A stretch of DNA of 64,000 bases, taken from Hymenobacter sp. HSC-4F20. Lineage in GTDB: Bacteria; Bacteroidota; Bacteroidia; Cytophagales; Hymenobacteraceae. Under the pieces are notes generated by a model. It worked only from the letters and a program-made list of their open reading frames with translations. It did no database searches and had not been told where the DNA came from. The position numbers and the translations under genes are program-made. Each line of letters starts with the position of its first letter. The first letter of the stretch is position 1. The DNA is taken from assembly GCF_019599275.1 (NCBI RefSeq), contig NZ_JAHZTD010000002.1, positions 186,001 through 250,000 of the forward strand, read 5' to 3'. Shown one piece after another: positions 24,761 to 33,303 of this stretch.

Positions 24761-27139
24761 TTACAAGCTGTCCGGCACGGGCACGGTGCCGTTGTTGAGA
24801 TTTTCCAGCAGGTTGTCGACTACAATGGTGTCCACAGATTCGGCCTCACGGCGGCGGCGCGGTTCGGCGGTTACGCACACGTATTTCTTGCTGATTTTGA
24901 CGGTAGGCTGCGGGAACGGGCCCATGCGGATGTCCAGCTCGGGGTCCTGGTAGAGCTTTTCCATGTAGGTGCCGAAAATAGGCAGGGCCGTGCGGCCGCC
25001 CTCTCCCTGTTGGGAGTTCAGGAAGTGGATGCTCCGATCCTCACCGCCTACCCACACGCCGGTTACCAGGTCTTTAGTGATGCCCATGTACCAGCCATCG
25101 GAGTAGTTGCTGGTGGTGCCGGTTTTGCCGCCAATCTGGTTGTTTTTCTTCCACAGCTCGTAGTCCCAGAGGGCCTGGGAGGTGCCGCCGGGCTCCTCCA
25201 TGCCACCGCGCAGCATGTAGGTCATCAGCCAGGCCGTTTCGGCCGGAATCACGCGCTTCTGCTGGGGGTCGAACTGCACGAGCACGTTGCCGTTCTGGTC
25301 CTCGATGCGGGTGACCAGCATGGGCTCGGGCCGGAAGCCTTGATTAACGAAGGTGCTGTAGGCATTTACCATCTCGTACACGCTCACGTCGCCGCCGGAC
25401 CCCAGGCCGATGCTGGGCACCGGCAGCAGCTTGCTCCGGATACCTACCTTGTTGGCGTACTTGGCCACGTTGTCCCAGCCGACTTTCTCGGTGAGCTGGG
25501 CCGTGACGGAGTTCACCGAGCGGGCCATGGCGTAGCGCAGCGTCATGTTCATGCCCGTGTACTCGCGGGTGACGTTGTCGGGCTTCCACTCCATGGGCTG
25601 GCCGTTCTCCACGTAGTTAATAGTCACGCGCTCATCCCGGATTCGGTCGCAGGGCGAGTAGCCGTTGTCGAGGGCCGTGAGGTAGACGAAGGGCTTGAAG
25701 GTAGAGCCGGCCTGGCGCTTGCCCTGCTTCACGTGGTCGTACTGGAAGAAGCGGTAGTTGAGCCCACCCACCCAGGCCTTGATCTGGCCGGTGAAGGGGT
25801 CCATGGTCATCATGCCCGCGTGCAGGAAGTGCTTGTAGTAGGCCAGCGAATCCAGCGGCGACATTACTAGGGTAGTATCCCCGTCGCCCTTCCAGGTAAA
25901 CACCTTCACGGGGCGCTTGCGGTGCAGGGCCGAGTCGAGCAGATCGGGGCGGCCCTTGTAGCGGGCCGCCAATTCCTTGTACTGCTCGGTGCGCTTCATC
26001 TGAGTTTCAATGAAGTCAGGAATTTCGTTGCCCTCCTCATCTACCCAGGGGTTTTTGCCGCGGTTGCGCCAGAAGTTGTCGAAGGAGCGCTGCAGGGTCT
26101 TCATCTTCTTCTGCACCGCTTCCTCCCCGTAGGCCTGCATCCGGGAGTCGATGGTGGTGTAGATGCGCAGTCCGTCGCGGTACATATCGTAGCCGTTCTT
26201 CTTGCACCACTCATTCACGAACTGGCTCACGGCCCCGCGGAAGTAGGTTTCCGGCCCGTCGACGTGCTTTTCTACCTGGTACTGGAGCACGATGGGCGTG
26301 GCCTGCTCCTGCTGCACCTGGGCTGCCGTGAGGGCTCCGGCCTGGCCCATACGGGTAAGTACCAGGTCGCGGCGGCGCTTGGAAGCTACGGGGTGAAACT
26401 TGGGGTTGTAGGCCGTGGGGTTATTGAGCATGCCCACCAGGGTAGCGGCCTGCTCAATAGTGAGACTATCGGGGGAGGTGCTGTAGAAGGTTTTGGCCGC
26501 CACCTTAATGCCGTAGGCTTGGGAGCCGTACTCTACGGTATTAAAGTAGAGGGCCAGAATTTCGTCCTTGGTGTAGCGGCGCTCCAACTCCACGGCCGTG
26601 AGCCACTCCTTCGTCTTACTGATGAGCGTGCCCACCAGCGGCACGTGGCCCAGCAGACCGGTGTTTTCCTTGCGGCGGGTTTTATAAAGGTTTTTGGCCA
26701 GCTGCTGGGTGATGGTGGAGCCCCCGCCCCCGCTGCCGCCGGTGGCTACCCCCACCACGGCCCGGGCAATAGCAATGGGGTCGATGCCGGAGTGCTCCTG
26801 GTAGCGCACGTCTTCGGTGGCCACCAGCGCCTTAATCAGCCAGGGCGACATCTTACTCAGGGGCACCGGGGAGCGGTTCTCGCGGAAGTAGCGGCCAATC
26901 AGCACCCCGTCGGCGGTAAACACCTGGGAGGGCTGCTCCACCCGCGGGTTCTCCAGCTCCTCCAGGCTCGGCGACTTGCCGAACAGGAACATAAAGTTTA
27001 TGCTCACCAGAATGGGGTAGAGCAGAAACGTACCAGCGCCGAGCACGAAAATTCCCCACAGGGTGCGTGAGAGAATATTGGGCCAGTTCCGGGCGGGGCG
27101 GGGCGGGGAAGTTGTTTTCGACGACTGGGGAGCAGACAT
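24761..27139 (-). CDS. Class A penicillin-binding protein (PBP1A-like)
   Basis: 792 residues. A bifunctional peptidoglycan synthase: glycosyltransferase domain (EDVRYQEHSGID with catalytic Glu, GGGSTITQQLAKN, KTKEWLTAVELERRYTK) and transpeptidase domain with SxxK in AGSTFKPFVYL, SxN in ARSVNSV and KTG in GGKTGTTSNYSDGWY. A single N-terminal membrane helix (TLWGIFVLGAGTFLLYPILV) anchors it. The ATG at 27139 is chosen because a -7 box lies at 27189-27196, inside the longer reading from 27229. There is a Gly-rich insertion TGGSGGGGSTI before the GT motif. Single-gene transcript. Confidence 0.95.
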   Translation of the reverse strand: MSAPQSSKTTSPPRPARNWPNILSRTLWGIFVLGAGTFLLYPILVSINFMFLFGKSPSLEELENPRVEQPSQVFTADGVLIGRYFRENRSPVPLSKMSPWLIKALVATEDVRYQEHSGIDPIAIARAVVGVATGGSGGGGSTITQQLAKNLYKTRRKENTGLLGHVPLVGTLISKTKEWLTAVELERRYTKDEILALYFNTVEYGSQAYGIKVAAKTFYSTSPDSLTIEQAATLVGMLNNPTAYNPKFHPVASKRRRDLVLTRMGQAGALTAAQVQQEQATPIVLQYQVEKHVDGPETYFRGAVSQFVNEWCKKNGYDMYRDGLRIYTTIDSRMQAYGEEAVQKKMKTLQRSFDNFWRNRGKNPWVDEEGNEIPDFIETQMKRTEQYKELAARYKGRPDLLDSALHRKRPVKVFTWKGDGDTTLVMSPLDSLAYYKHFLHAGMMTMDPFTGQIKAWVGGLNYRFFQYDHVKQGKRQAGSTFKPFVYLTALDNGYSPCDRIRDERVTINYVENGQPMEWKPDNVTREYTGMNMTLRYAMARSVNSVTAQLTEKVGWDNVAKYANKVGIRSKLLPVPSIGLGSGGDVSVYEMVNAYSTFVNQGFRPEPMLVTRIEDQNGNVLVQFDPQQKRVIPAETAWLMTYMLRGGMEEPGGTSQALWDYELWKKNNQIGGKTGTTSNYSDGWYMGITKDLVTGVWVGGEDRSIHFLNSQQGEGGRTALPIFGTYMEKLYQDPELDIRMGPFPQPTVKISKKYVCVTAEPRRRREAESVDTIVVDNLLENLNNGTVPVPDSL

Positions 27140-27188
27140 GCAGAGCGCAGTGAAGCAAACGAAGCCAGGCGGACCGGCAACAGAGCCG

Positions 27189-27196
27189 CAAATATA
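27189..27196 (-). promoter_or_regulatory. -7 box TATATTTG for the PBP gene
   Basis: A perfect TAnnTTTG on the minus strand with a leader near 45 bases. It excludes the upstream in-frame start. Confidence 0.6.
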
Positions 27197-27229
27197 CCAG
27201 TTCAGGGCGGCCGGGCACGACGAAACCAT

Positions 27230-27734
27230 CCTCGTGCTCTTGCATTATAGTACAGGACCTATCTTCTGCTGCAATTTGTATCCTTTCAGGTATGACTGGA
27301 CTACCCCTTGCCCCTGCCACGCTTACGCGACGGGTGTACCAGCACACCTGGCTCACTAGGGAGGGCGGCGTTGCATTGCGCCCGCCGTTGCTGCTTGGTT
27401 TTGCCCGTAGTAGGAGGTCACAATCTTCCGTTACTTAATACCTGAAGCTGCAGCCTACCCAGCGGTAATATTCGCCTGGCTTCGGGAGGGCGCCATCGGG
27501 AAGCTTTTTTAGCAAGTGCGCCTACTGCCGCGTCCCTGGCAGCGCAGGATGCATATTGTGCTGGTGACCTTCCTGATGTTCCTGATGTTTGTGGCCCTGG
27601 CAACGGGTGCTATCTAGTCCGCCATAGCCCTAGCTTCGGCCTGGTGCCTTCACCGCGACTTGCTGGCCTGATTTCTCAGCACGGCCCAAAGCCCAAACTC
27701 TGGCCGGCGGAAGCAGGTGCGAAACAAGCAGCTT
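27230..27734. other. Gene-free stretch between the PBP gene and a membrane gene
   Basis: About 500 bases with no convincing gene. A 23-codon hydrophobic frame on the plus strand at 27549-27617 (MHIVLVTFLMFLMFVALATG) may be a membrane-gene scrap or chance. Nothing else is evident. Confidence 0.4.
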
Positions 27735-28148
27735 TCATGGGGCGAGTGTTGCTTCAGCTTCGGTATTCCAGGATTCAGCCTCAGCCAGGCTCACTGCACT
27801 GATTGCAGCCCCCAGCAGATACCCGCTTCCTATCCAACTAGCGTAGCTTCCGAGTTCTTGCTGTATTTCCTGGGAGAAAAACAGCAAGGCGCAGAGTAAT
27901 TCATGGCCAAGACTTAGGCTCCAGATCCGGAGAGCCTGCGGGCGGGTTGCCTTTCCGCGTACCAGCCGCCAGCGCAGGGCGTAAAGTATAAGCCCGGGAA
28001 TGGGCAGGCCGAAAATCAGGAGGCCGAAGAGCAGCATGAAATTCAGCCCCACAATAGTCAGGGTATCCTTGAGCTGCTGGGCACCGGCCAGCCAGCGCCC
28101 AAGCGAAGTGCCGGCAGGTGCAGGCGCCGCGTTGAATGTGCTTTCCAT
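27735..28148 (-). CDS. Small membrane protein, hypothetical
   Basis: 137 residues with three likely membrane segments: LTIVGLNFMLLFGLLIFGLPIPGLILYAL (two close helices), LGHELLCALLFFS and WIGSGYLLGAAISAV, read here as short pieces. The N-terminus is Ala/Pro-rich. It is on the same strand, 66 bases below a second small membrane gene and the large DUF4153-type gene, so it probably belongs to that membrane-protein cluster. No family recognised. Confidence 0.6.
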   Translation of the reverse strand: MESTFNAAPAPAGTSLGRWLAGAQQLKDTLTIVGLNFMLLFGLLIFGLPIPGLILYALRWRLVRGKATRPQALRIWSLSLGHELLCALLFFSQEIQQELGSYASWIGSGYLLGAAISAVSLAEAESWNTEAEATLAP

Positions 28149-28214
28149 AAAGGTCGATTAATCCGTAGAATGGAGTAGAAAAAGCTCTGGGTAGCTTCGT
28201 ATTGGCCCAGGGCG

Positions 28215-28457
28215 TTAACGCGCGGCTACGGCCGTGGCCGCGCCGGGGGCCCACAGCAGCATCACGTGCAGCAGCGTCCAGAGCAGCACGCCCAGCAGTA
28301 CTGCCGCGCCGGGCACTACTACTACTATCAGGCGCTGCCACCGTTCCGGGGAGGAAGCGGCCCGTTCCCGCCAGGTCAGGAGCACGGCCAGGGCGCCAAT
28401 GCAGGTGGCGCAGACCACTATCCCCGCCAGGGTAAGGCCAAGTTGAGCAAGGTTCAT
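28215..28457 (-). CDS. Small two-helix membrane protein, hypothetical
   Basis: 80 residues from the ATG at 28457 (MNLAQLGLTLAGIVVCATCI). Two membrane helices (LTLAGIVVCATCIGALAVLL and LIVVVVPGAAVLLGVLLWTLL in part) flank a short basic loop (TWRERAASSPERWQR). The longer reading to 28538 places a second hydrophobic run before this start and is less natural. Located between the 137-residue membrane gene and the DUF4153-type gene. Confidence 0.55.
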   Translation of the reverse strand: MNLAQLGLTLAGIVVCATCIGALAVLLTWRERAASSPERWQRLIVVVVPGAAVLLGVLLWTLLHVMLLWAPGAATAVAAR

Positions 28458-28668
28458 AAGGGCAGCACTAGGTGAGAAGAAAAGAAAAAGATGAGTTCGC
28501 GCAGCCAGGGTAAGGCCCGGTAGCTGCTTGGCAGCCATAATCGAAGAACAGGGATAAGAAGAACGAGTAATAACCAGAACGAATTAGCTAAGCATAGTAA
28601 GATAAACACGTGGCTACCAAGCATAAACCAAGGAGACCTACCAGGACCGTACGCCCGTCTGGCCTGTT

Positions 28669-30288
28669 TTAGCGCCGCAGCTGCTCGTGGGCCGCGGCAG
28701 CGGCGTGCGTCCAGCTTTGCCAGCTGCGGGACTCAGTGTACTCCTGGTCCCAGGCGGCCACACGGGCCCGGATGGCCGCTTGGGCTTCGGCGGGAGTAGC
28801 ACGCACCTCGGGGGAAGTGCCAGGCGGGCTGATGACGATGCGTCTCATGCCGGTGAGCACACTTTGGCGGGCGGCCAGTTCGGGCAACACCCGCCCGGGC
28901 ATTTCCAGCAGAAACCCCAGGTCTATTTGCTGGAAGCGTGGGCTCATATTGTAGCGTACTATCCAGGCTTCCCAGTTGCCCAGGGCCAGCAGGAGTAGCA
29001 CCCCATAGGCAGCTAGTCCGTTGAGGCGCACCAGGGAGAAGGCCGAGCGGCGTTGCCAGACTTTCAGCAGCACCGTGCCCAGCCCAAACAAAGTCAGGAG
29101 CAGAAACCCGTACACCCCAATGCGCTTATAAGCTAGCCCCGTATAGGTGATGTAGTAATAATTGCGCAGGGCTACTGACCCCACCAGCACCGCATTCTGC
29201 AGCACCCACACCGTGGCGCCCCACCGCAGGGCCGGCAGACCGGGCTCGTAGAAGTTGAGGTTGCGGCGGAAAACCCATAGCATGATGCCCATAGCCACCA
29301 GAATACTGAGAATTAGCACGTAGGTACCCTCGTGCACGAACTGCGTTAGGTCGAAGCCAGGGCTGGGCGTGAAGCCTAGCCAGATCCAGTTAATGTCGAT
29401 GAGGTTGACTACCAGCAGCAGGGCATTTACCAACCCAAATATGGCCAGGGCCGCCAGGTACTCCTTGCGCAAGTCAAGGGCGCGGAAGGCGCGCAGGCGG
29501 AAGTTGGGATGGCGTACCGCCAGCGAGGCTACCCCGTCGCGCTGCCGCCGCACAAACTCCCCAAAGCGCGACTCCTGATCCAGAAAGAAATGAAAAGGCA
29601 CCACCACCAGCGCCCCCGCCGTGAGCATGAGCCCCAGCAGAAAAAACAGCAGATGCGGCAGGGATATAGCCGGTAGCAGTGCCAAAAGCCACTCCCCTAC
29701 CCGCGTTAGCACAGTTGCCGCCAAGGCATTGTAGCGCGGATTTGCTAAGCTGAACAGCACGTGGAAGACACCCAACACTACCAGGGGCAGCACCAGCAAG
29801 CGGCCGTAAAAGCGGGTGCGGCTCCAGCTTCCGGCGCTCCGCTGCGGCAGGCGCAGGTAGGGCAACAGGCCGGGCAAGGCCTGCGCCGCGCCACCTAGCG
29901 CCGTGAGCAGGGCGTGCACCACCACCTGCAGGTGCGGCTGATTCACGTAGCCCAGCAACATGCACAGGGAAGTCACGCAGGCCAGCTTCGCCGCGCCCGA
30001 GCCCAACAACACTACGCTACCCGCGCTTAGCAGTGTCCCGCCCAGCATCAGCCGGAAGTAGCCCGAACGCCAGACGGCCGCGTGCCGCGGCAGCCCCGCC
30101 AGCGTAGCTCCTACCACGAACAGCGTGTACACGGTCAGATTCAGCCCAAGCTCCTGATTCCAGAACAACACGTCGAAGAGCAGCGCGCCCAGGGGTAGCA
30201 ACAGCTTCTGCAAAGCGGTAAGAGGTACGGGGGGGCGGCGCAGCCTGGAGCGCCCGGGAGCAGGAGCAGCAACGGAGACGAAAGACAT
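28669..30288 (-). CDS. Polytopic membrane protein (DUF4153/DUF4173-like)
   Basis: 539 residues with about ten hydrophobic segments in the first 450 residues and a soluble C-terminal tail of about 100 residues ending in a helical Ala/Arg-rich stretch. The arrangement, including the mid-protein NLIDINWIWLGFTPSPGFDLTQFVHEGTY motif (read in short pieces), fits the DUF4153/DUF4173 family, whose function is unknown. The ATG at 30288 is preferred: the alternative TTG at 30321 lies inside the palindrome at 30307-30325. It is immediately downstream of a winged-helix regulator. Confidence 0.7.
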   Translation of the reverse strand: MSFVSVAAPAPGRSRLRRPPVPLTALQKLLLPLGALLFDVLFWNQELGLNLTVYTLFVVGATLAGLPRHAAVWRSGYFRLMLGGTLLSAGSVVLLGSGAAKLACVTSLCMLLGYVNQPHLQVVVHALLTALGGAAQALPGLLPYLRLPQRSAGSWSRTRFYGRLLVLPLVVLGVFHVLFSLANPRYNALAATVLTRVGEWLLALLPAISLPHLLFFLLGLMLTAGALVVVPFHFFLDQESRFGEFVRRQRDGVASLAVRHPNFRLRAFRALDLRKEYLAALAIFGLVNALLLVVNLIDINWIWLGFTPSPGFDLTQFVHEGTYVLILSILVAMGIMLWVFRRNLNFYEPGLPALRWGATVWVLQNAVLVGSVALRNYYYITYTGLAYKRIGVYGFLLLTLFGLGTVLLKVWQRRSAFSLVRLNGLAAYGVLLLLALGNWEAWIVRYNMSPRFQQIDLGFLLEMPGRVLPELAARQSVLTGMRRIVISPPGTSPEVRATPAEAQAAIRARVAAWDQEYTESRSWQSWTHAAAAAHEQLRR

Positions 30289-30306
30289 ACTTTTCTTTTT
30301 TAAAAG

Positions 30307-30325
30307 AACTTTGTATTTCAAAGTT
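30307..30325. promoter_or_regulatory. Palindromic operator candidate before the DUF4153-like gene
   Basis: AACTTTG-TATTT-CAAAGTT is a perfect 7+7 palindrome with a 5-base spacer, 18 bases upstream of the ATG at 30288. The same half-sites recur at 31331-31347. Confidence 0.55.
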
Positions 30326-30342
30326 TATAGTTAAAAAAAAGG

Positions 30343-30639
30343 CTACGCCCCGCGCAGCAATTTTTCCAGCGCCGTCAGATGCTCCTGAAAGGCAGATTTC
30401 CCTTCGGAGGACGCGGCGTAGGTAGTATTGGGTTTCTTGCCCACGAACTGCTTGCTCACCACCACGTAACCAGCCTTTTCTAGCGCAGATACATGGCTGG
30501 CGAGGTTGCCGTCGGTGAGGTCCAGGGCCTCTTTCAACTCATTAAAGCTTACCGACTCATTGGCCATTAGCACGGCCATCACGCCCAACCGGACCCGATT
30601 GTCGAAAGCTTTGTTGAGCGTATGGATGAGGTGTTTCAC
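30343..30639 (-). CDS. Winged-helix transcriptional regulator (ArsR/HTH_34-like)
   Basis: 98 residues, a single wHTH domain: NRVRLGVMAVLMANESVSFNEL (helix pair), then the recognition helix in LTDGNLASHVSALEKAGYV and the wing VVSKQFVGKKPNTTYAAS. There is no metal-binding Cys motif. Such small regulators commonly control the adjacent membrane protein gene. It sits between the 213-residue membrane gene (40 bases upstream) and the DUF4153-like gene (54 bases downstream), with matching palindromes at both transcriptional entries. Confidence 0.88.
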   Translation of the reverse strand: MKHLIHTLNKAFDNRVRLGVMAVLMANESVSFNELKEALDLTDGNLASHVSALEKAGYVVVSKQFVGKKPNTTYAASSEGKSAFQEHLTALEKLLRGA

Positions 30640-30678
30640 TGAATGGGGTAAAGAGGCTGGATAACGGTCCGGCGCGGT

Positions 30679-31320
30679 CTACTGCCGCTCGTAACGGTTG
30701 TACATAAGCAGGCCGTAGCCCATATGCCCAAGTCCGAAACCAAGCGCAAAGAACGCCAACCCAAAGCCGGGGAACAACACGGCTACCAATCCCAGGCCGA
30801 TCTGGGTGAGTCCAAACCACCGGATTTCGTCCAGGGTGTACTTGCTGGCGTTGAGCAGGGCCAGACCGTAGAACAGCAGCAGGCCCGGCACCACCAGCCC
30901 CACCGCCCCCTGCAGAAACAGGGCTATGCAAAACAGGCCGCCCGCCGCCAACGGAATAAACAAGCTGAGCGCCAGGCGCCGCCCCAGGGCGCTCCACAAG
31001 GGCTGACCGGCCCGGCGCGCCCGGCGCAGCGTAAAGAAAAAGGCTACTGCCAGCGCGGCCCCAATCATGCCTACTGCCAGCAGCAGCAGGTAGGGCAGCA
31101 CCAACTCTCGCTCCTGGGGAGTGCTTTGCAGCAGGCGAAGATACCCCGCGTTAGGGTAGCGCTGCTGCAAATACCAATGCCCCGCCGCCGTGCCAGCCAG
31201 CGCAACTACCCCCGCTCCTACCCCCGAAAGGCCACTAAGCGAAATAAAGCGGGAAGAGCGCTCCATGATGGCGCGAATCTCGGTAAGCTGAGCAAGCGGG
31301 TCGGTGGCGGGCCTTGACAT
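30679..31320 (-). CDS. Membrane protein of the regulator cluster, hypothetical
   Basis: 213 residues. After a polar N-terminus (MSRPATDPLAQLTEIRAIMERSSRF) there are about six hydrophobic segments, for example LSGVGAGVVALAGTAAGHWYL, YLLLLAVGMIGAALAVAFFF and LALSLFIPLAAGGLFCIALF in part. The pairing of such a protein with a small wHTH regulator is common in Bacteroidota; function unknown. The ATG at 31320 is used, with the longer reading to 31365 overlapping the operator candidate. Confidence 0.7.
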   Translation of the reverse strand: MSRPATDPLAQLTEIRAIMERSSRFISLSGLSGVGAGVVALAGTAAGHWYLQQRYPNAGYLRLLQSTPQERELVLPYLLLLAVGMIGAALAVAFFFTLRRARRAGQPLWSALGRRLALSLFIPLAAGGLFCIALFLQGAVGLVVPGLLLFYGLALLNASKYTLDEIRWFGLTQIGLGLVAVLFPGFGLAFFALGFGLGHMGYGLLMYNRYERQ

Positions 31321-31330
31321 AGCGTAAAAG

Positions 31331-31347
31331 AACTTTGCGCTACAAAG
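31331..31347. promoter_or_regulatory. Palindromic operator candidate before the first cluster gene
   Basis: AACTTTG-CGCTA-CAAAG, with the same half-sites and 5-base spacer as at 30307 and the same flanking AAAAG, 10 bases upstream of the ATG at 31320. Confidence 0.5.
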
Positions 31348-31348
31348 C

Positions 31349-31691
31349 AACAGACAATCGAGCAACTTTCCTAGCCATGCTTTCTGCTATTTTTATTTTT
31401 CTCACCCGATAGACTACTTCTCAGCCCCGCGCCGACGTGCTGGCAGTGCCAAGCCTTGATCAGCACACTGTCGCGCAAAGCCGGCGCGCAGGCGCAGTCC
31501 TGTGCTGTTTCACGGACTGGCTAAACCAGTACCCGGACCTTACTTGGTATAGAGCTGGCGCAATAAACACCGTACTAAATTGAGAATAATACTTTGGAAC
31601 TCGGTAGCGTCAGCGTGGCACTAGGGTTGGCTGGTCGGAAAGCAGGCGTATTTTGTGGCTAGCGGCAGCACTGCGGGCCTCAGGTGCATGA
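31349..31691. other. Intergenic gap with no supported gene
   Basis: About 340 bases of divergent intergenic sequence. Short open frames here are broken by stops and show no recognisable family. Confidence 0.4.
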
Positions 31692-32387
31692 ATGCCTCTA
31701 CAATCTTCTTACTCACTGATGCAGAGGAACTTTGTAAGGCACCGTGTACTACCCAAAGACCTCGACGCTGACTCAGGCAGTGAGGGCACCTATACCTGCT
31801 CGTTCGCAACGGCTCATTTCGGGATAGTACTTTCCCAACAAAAAACTGTTCTTATAGCAATCCAAGCCCTTTTTTTAGGCGTATTGTCTGGTGGCGCGGC
31901 CCCGTTGGAGGTGCTGACGCCGCCTTTTGGTACCATCCCGCTTAGGTGCTTTGCTATGCTACTACTTACTACGTCCACGTACTCCACCATCACTCGCGCT
32001 TTCATTCTGTGGGCCTTGGCTAACCTGGGCGGCACGCTGTGGCTTCTGCTGGACTTTTCCCTCGACCGGGTCGACGACTACCCTATTGCCCTGATGACGG
32101 GGTTAATTGCGGCCCTGATTTCCCTGGCGATTGTACCGCTGGTGATTCCGTTTTTTAGCCTGATGTGCCGACTGCGGGTAGGTTTGTCGCGCCGCTCGCT
32201 GGCGCTGGGCGGGGTTACGTTGTTTTTTCTGCTGGCTAATTGGCTGCTTGAGTGGCTGTTGCCCGTGGGCTCCAGCGCCAGCCTCCTGAGCATGTCGCTG
32301 CCGTACTGGGCCGCAGCCATGCTCACGGTTCTCTGGCTCTACAGCCCCGGCCAGCGCGATGCCGACCGTACCTCGGCCTGCGACTAG
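31692..32387 (+). CDS. Membrane protein, hypothetical
   Basis: 231 residues as read from the first ATG, but the first 50 are polar and unlike a membrane protein N-terminus, so translation may begin later (for instance near the MLLLTTSTYS Met). Hydrophobic segments: VLIAIQALFLGVLSG, ITRAFILWALANLGGTLWLLL in part, IALMTGLIAALISLAIVPLV in part, and ALGGVTLFFLLANWLLEWLL in part. No family recognised. It precedes a methyltransferase gene by 54 bases on the same strand. Confidence 0.5.
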   Translation: MPLQSSYSLMQRNFVRHRVLPKDLDADSGSEGTYTCSFATAHFGIVLSQQKTVLIAIQALFLGVLSGGAAPLEVLTPPFGTIPLRCFAMLLLTTSTYSTITRAFILWALANLGGTLWLLLDFSLDRVDDYPIALMTGLIAALISLAIVPLVIPFFSLMCRLRVGLSRRSLALGGVTLFFLLANWLLEWLLPVGSSASLLSMSLPYWAAAMLTVLWLYSPGQRDADRTSACD

Positions 32388-32441
32388 CGTATTTCTTAGG
32401 CACACCATAGCTGAACCGGGCGGCTGCGCGTAGGGAGACGT

Positions 32442-33236
32442 ATGAAGCTGCGCCTCCAGTTATTTGAGTTTGAAGATTTGTCCTGGTTTCCGGCCGTAAT
32501 CCGGTCGGGGATGATGGACTACCTCCGGTTCATGATATCCGCCCTGGCAACTTACCAGCCCATTGTGCCACTGCTCCGTGCGGCGCTGCTACGTACAGGT
32601 CAGCAGCGGGTACTGGAGCTGGGGGCTGGGGCGGGAGGGGGTACGGCCGGCGTACTGCGTAGCCTGCAAGCGACGGGCCTGCCGGCTGCCCGCGTTACGC
32701 TCACAGACCTGTACCCACAGCCTGCTACGTGGCAAGCCCTGCAAGCCCACACGCCCGGCCTCGACTACGAGCCCGGCAGTGTAGATGCCACGGCCGTTTC
32801 GGCTACGCTGCCCGGCTTCCGCGCTATCTTCTCCGCGTTTCACCATTTTGCACCCCCAGCCGCCGAGGCTATTCTGGCCGATGCCGTGCGGCAGCGGGCA
32901 GGCATTGGCGTGTTTGAGGGCGCGGGCAAACACTGGGCCGAGTTGCTACTGGCCTGCACAGTGCTGCCCGTGGCCCAGTTGCTTATCACGCCCTTCATTC
33001 GCCCTTTCCGCCTGAGCCGCCTGTTTTTTACGTACGTGGTGCCGCTGATTCCCCTGTTTACCATCTGGGACGGCTGCGTATCCATTCTGCGCCTCTACCC
33101 TCCCGAGCAGCTGCTGGCCCTGGCCCACCGCGCCGATCCAGCCGGCACGTTTCACTGGCGCGCCGGGGTAGTGCGCCACTGGTGGGGCCCGCAAGTGACG
33201 TACCTGGTGGGAGTACCGGCCGAAACTACGGGCTAA
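32442..33236 (+). CDS. Class I SAM-dependent methyltransferase with membrane-like C-terminal half
   Basis: 264 residues. SAM-binding motif I is RVLELGAGAGGGTAGVL with the motif II acidic residue in VTLTDLYPQP, and the motif IV region is FRAIFSAFHHFAPP. Unusually, residues about 170-215 are strongly hydrophobic (LLACTVLPVAQLLITPFI, LFFTYVVPLIPLFTIWDG), suggesting membrane contact and a lipid-like substrate. It is followed 67 bases later by a UbiA-type prenyltransferase gene. The pairing suggests methylation of a lipid or quinone-type product, but this is inference. Confidence 0.75.
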   Translation: MKLRLQLFEFEDLSWFPAVIRSGMMDYLRFMISALATYQPIVPLLRAALLRTGQQRVLELGAGAGGGTAGVLRSLQATGLPAARVTLTDLYPQPATWQALQAHTPGLDYEPGSVDATAVSATLPGFRAIFSAFHHFAPPAAEAILADAVRQRAGIGVFEGAGKHWAELLLACTVLPVAQLLITPFIRPFRLSRLFFTYVVPLIPLFTIWDGCVSILRLYPPEQLLALAHRADPAGTFHWRAGVVRHWWGPQVTYLVGVPAETTG

Positions 33237-33303
33237 GCTGTAGCTTGCGCTGCTCCATCGGCTACTCTGGTGGTTTGCCATCCCCTCCCTGCTGCTTACT
33301 CCC

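Noticed and set aside
24701..27070. Long open frames opposite the PBP gene (plus strand)
   Set aside because: His/Leu/Val-rich shadow translation of a well-supported penicillin-binding protein.
27549..27617. Short hydrophobic frame as a gene
   Set aside because: Only 23 codons, no neighbour or promoter support.
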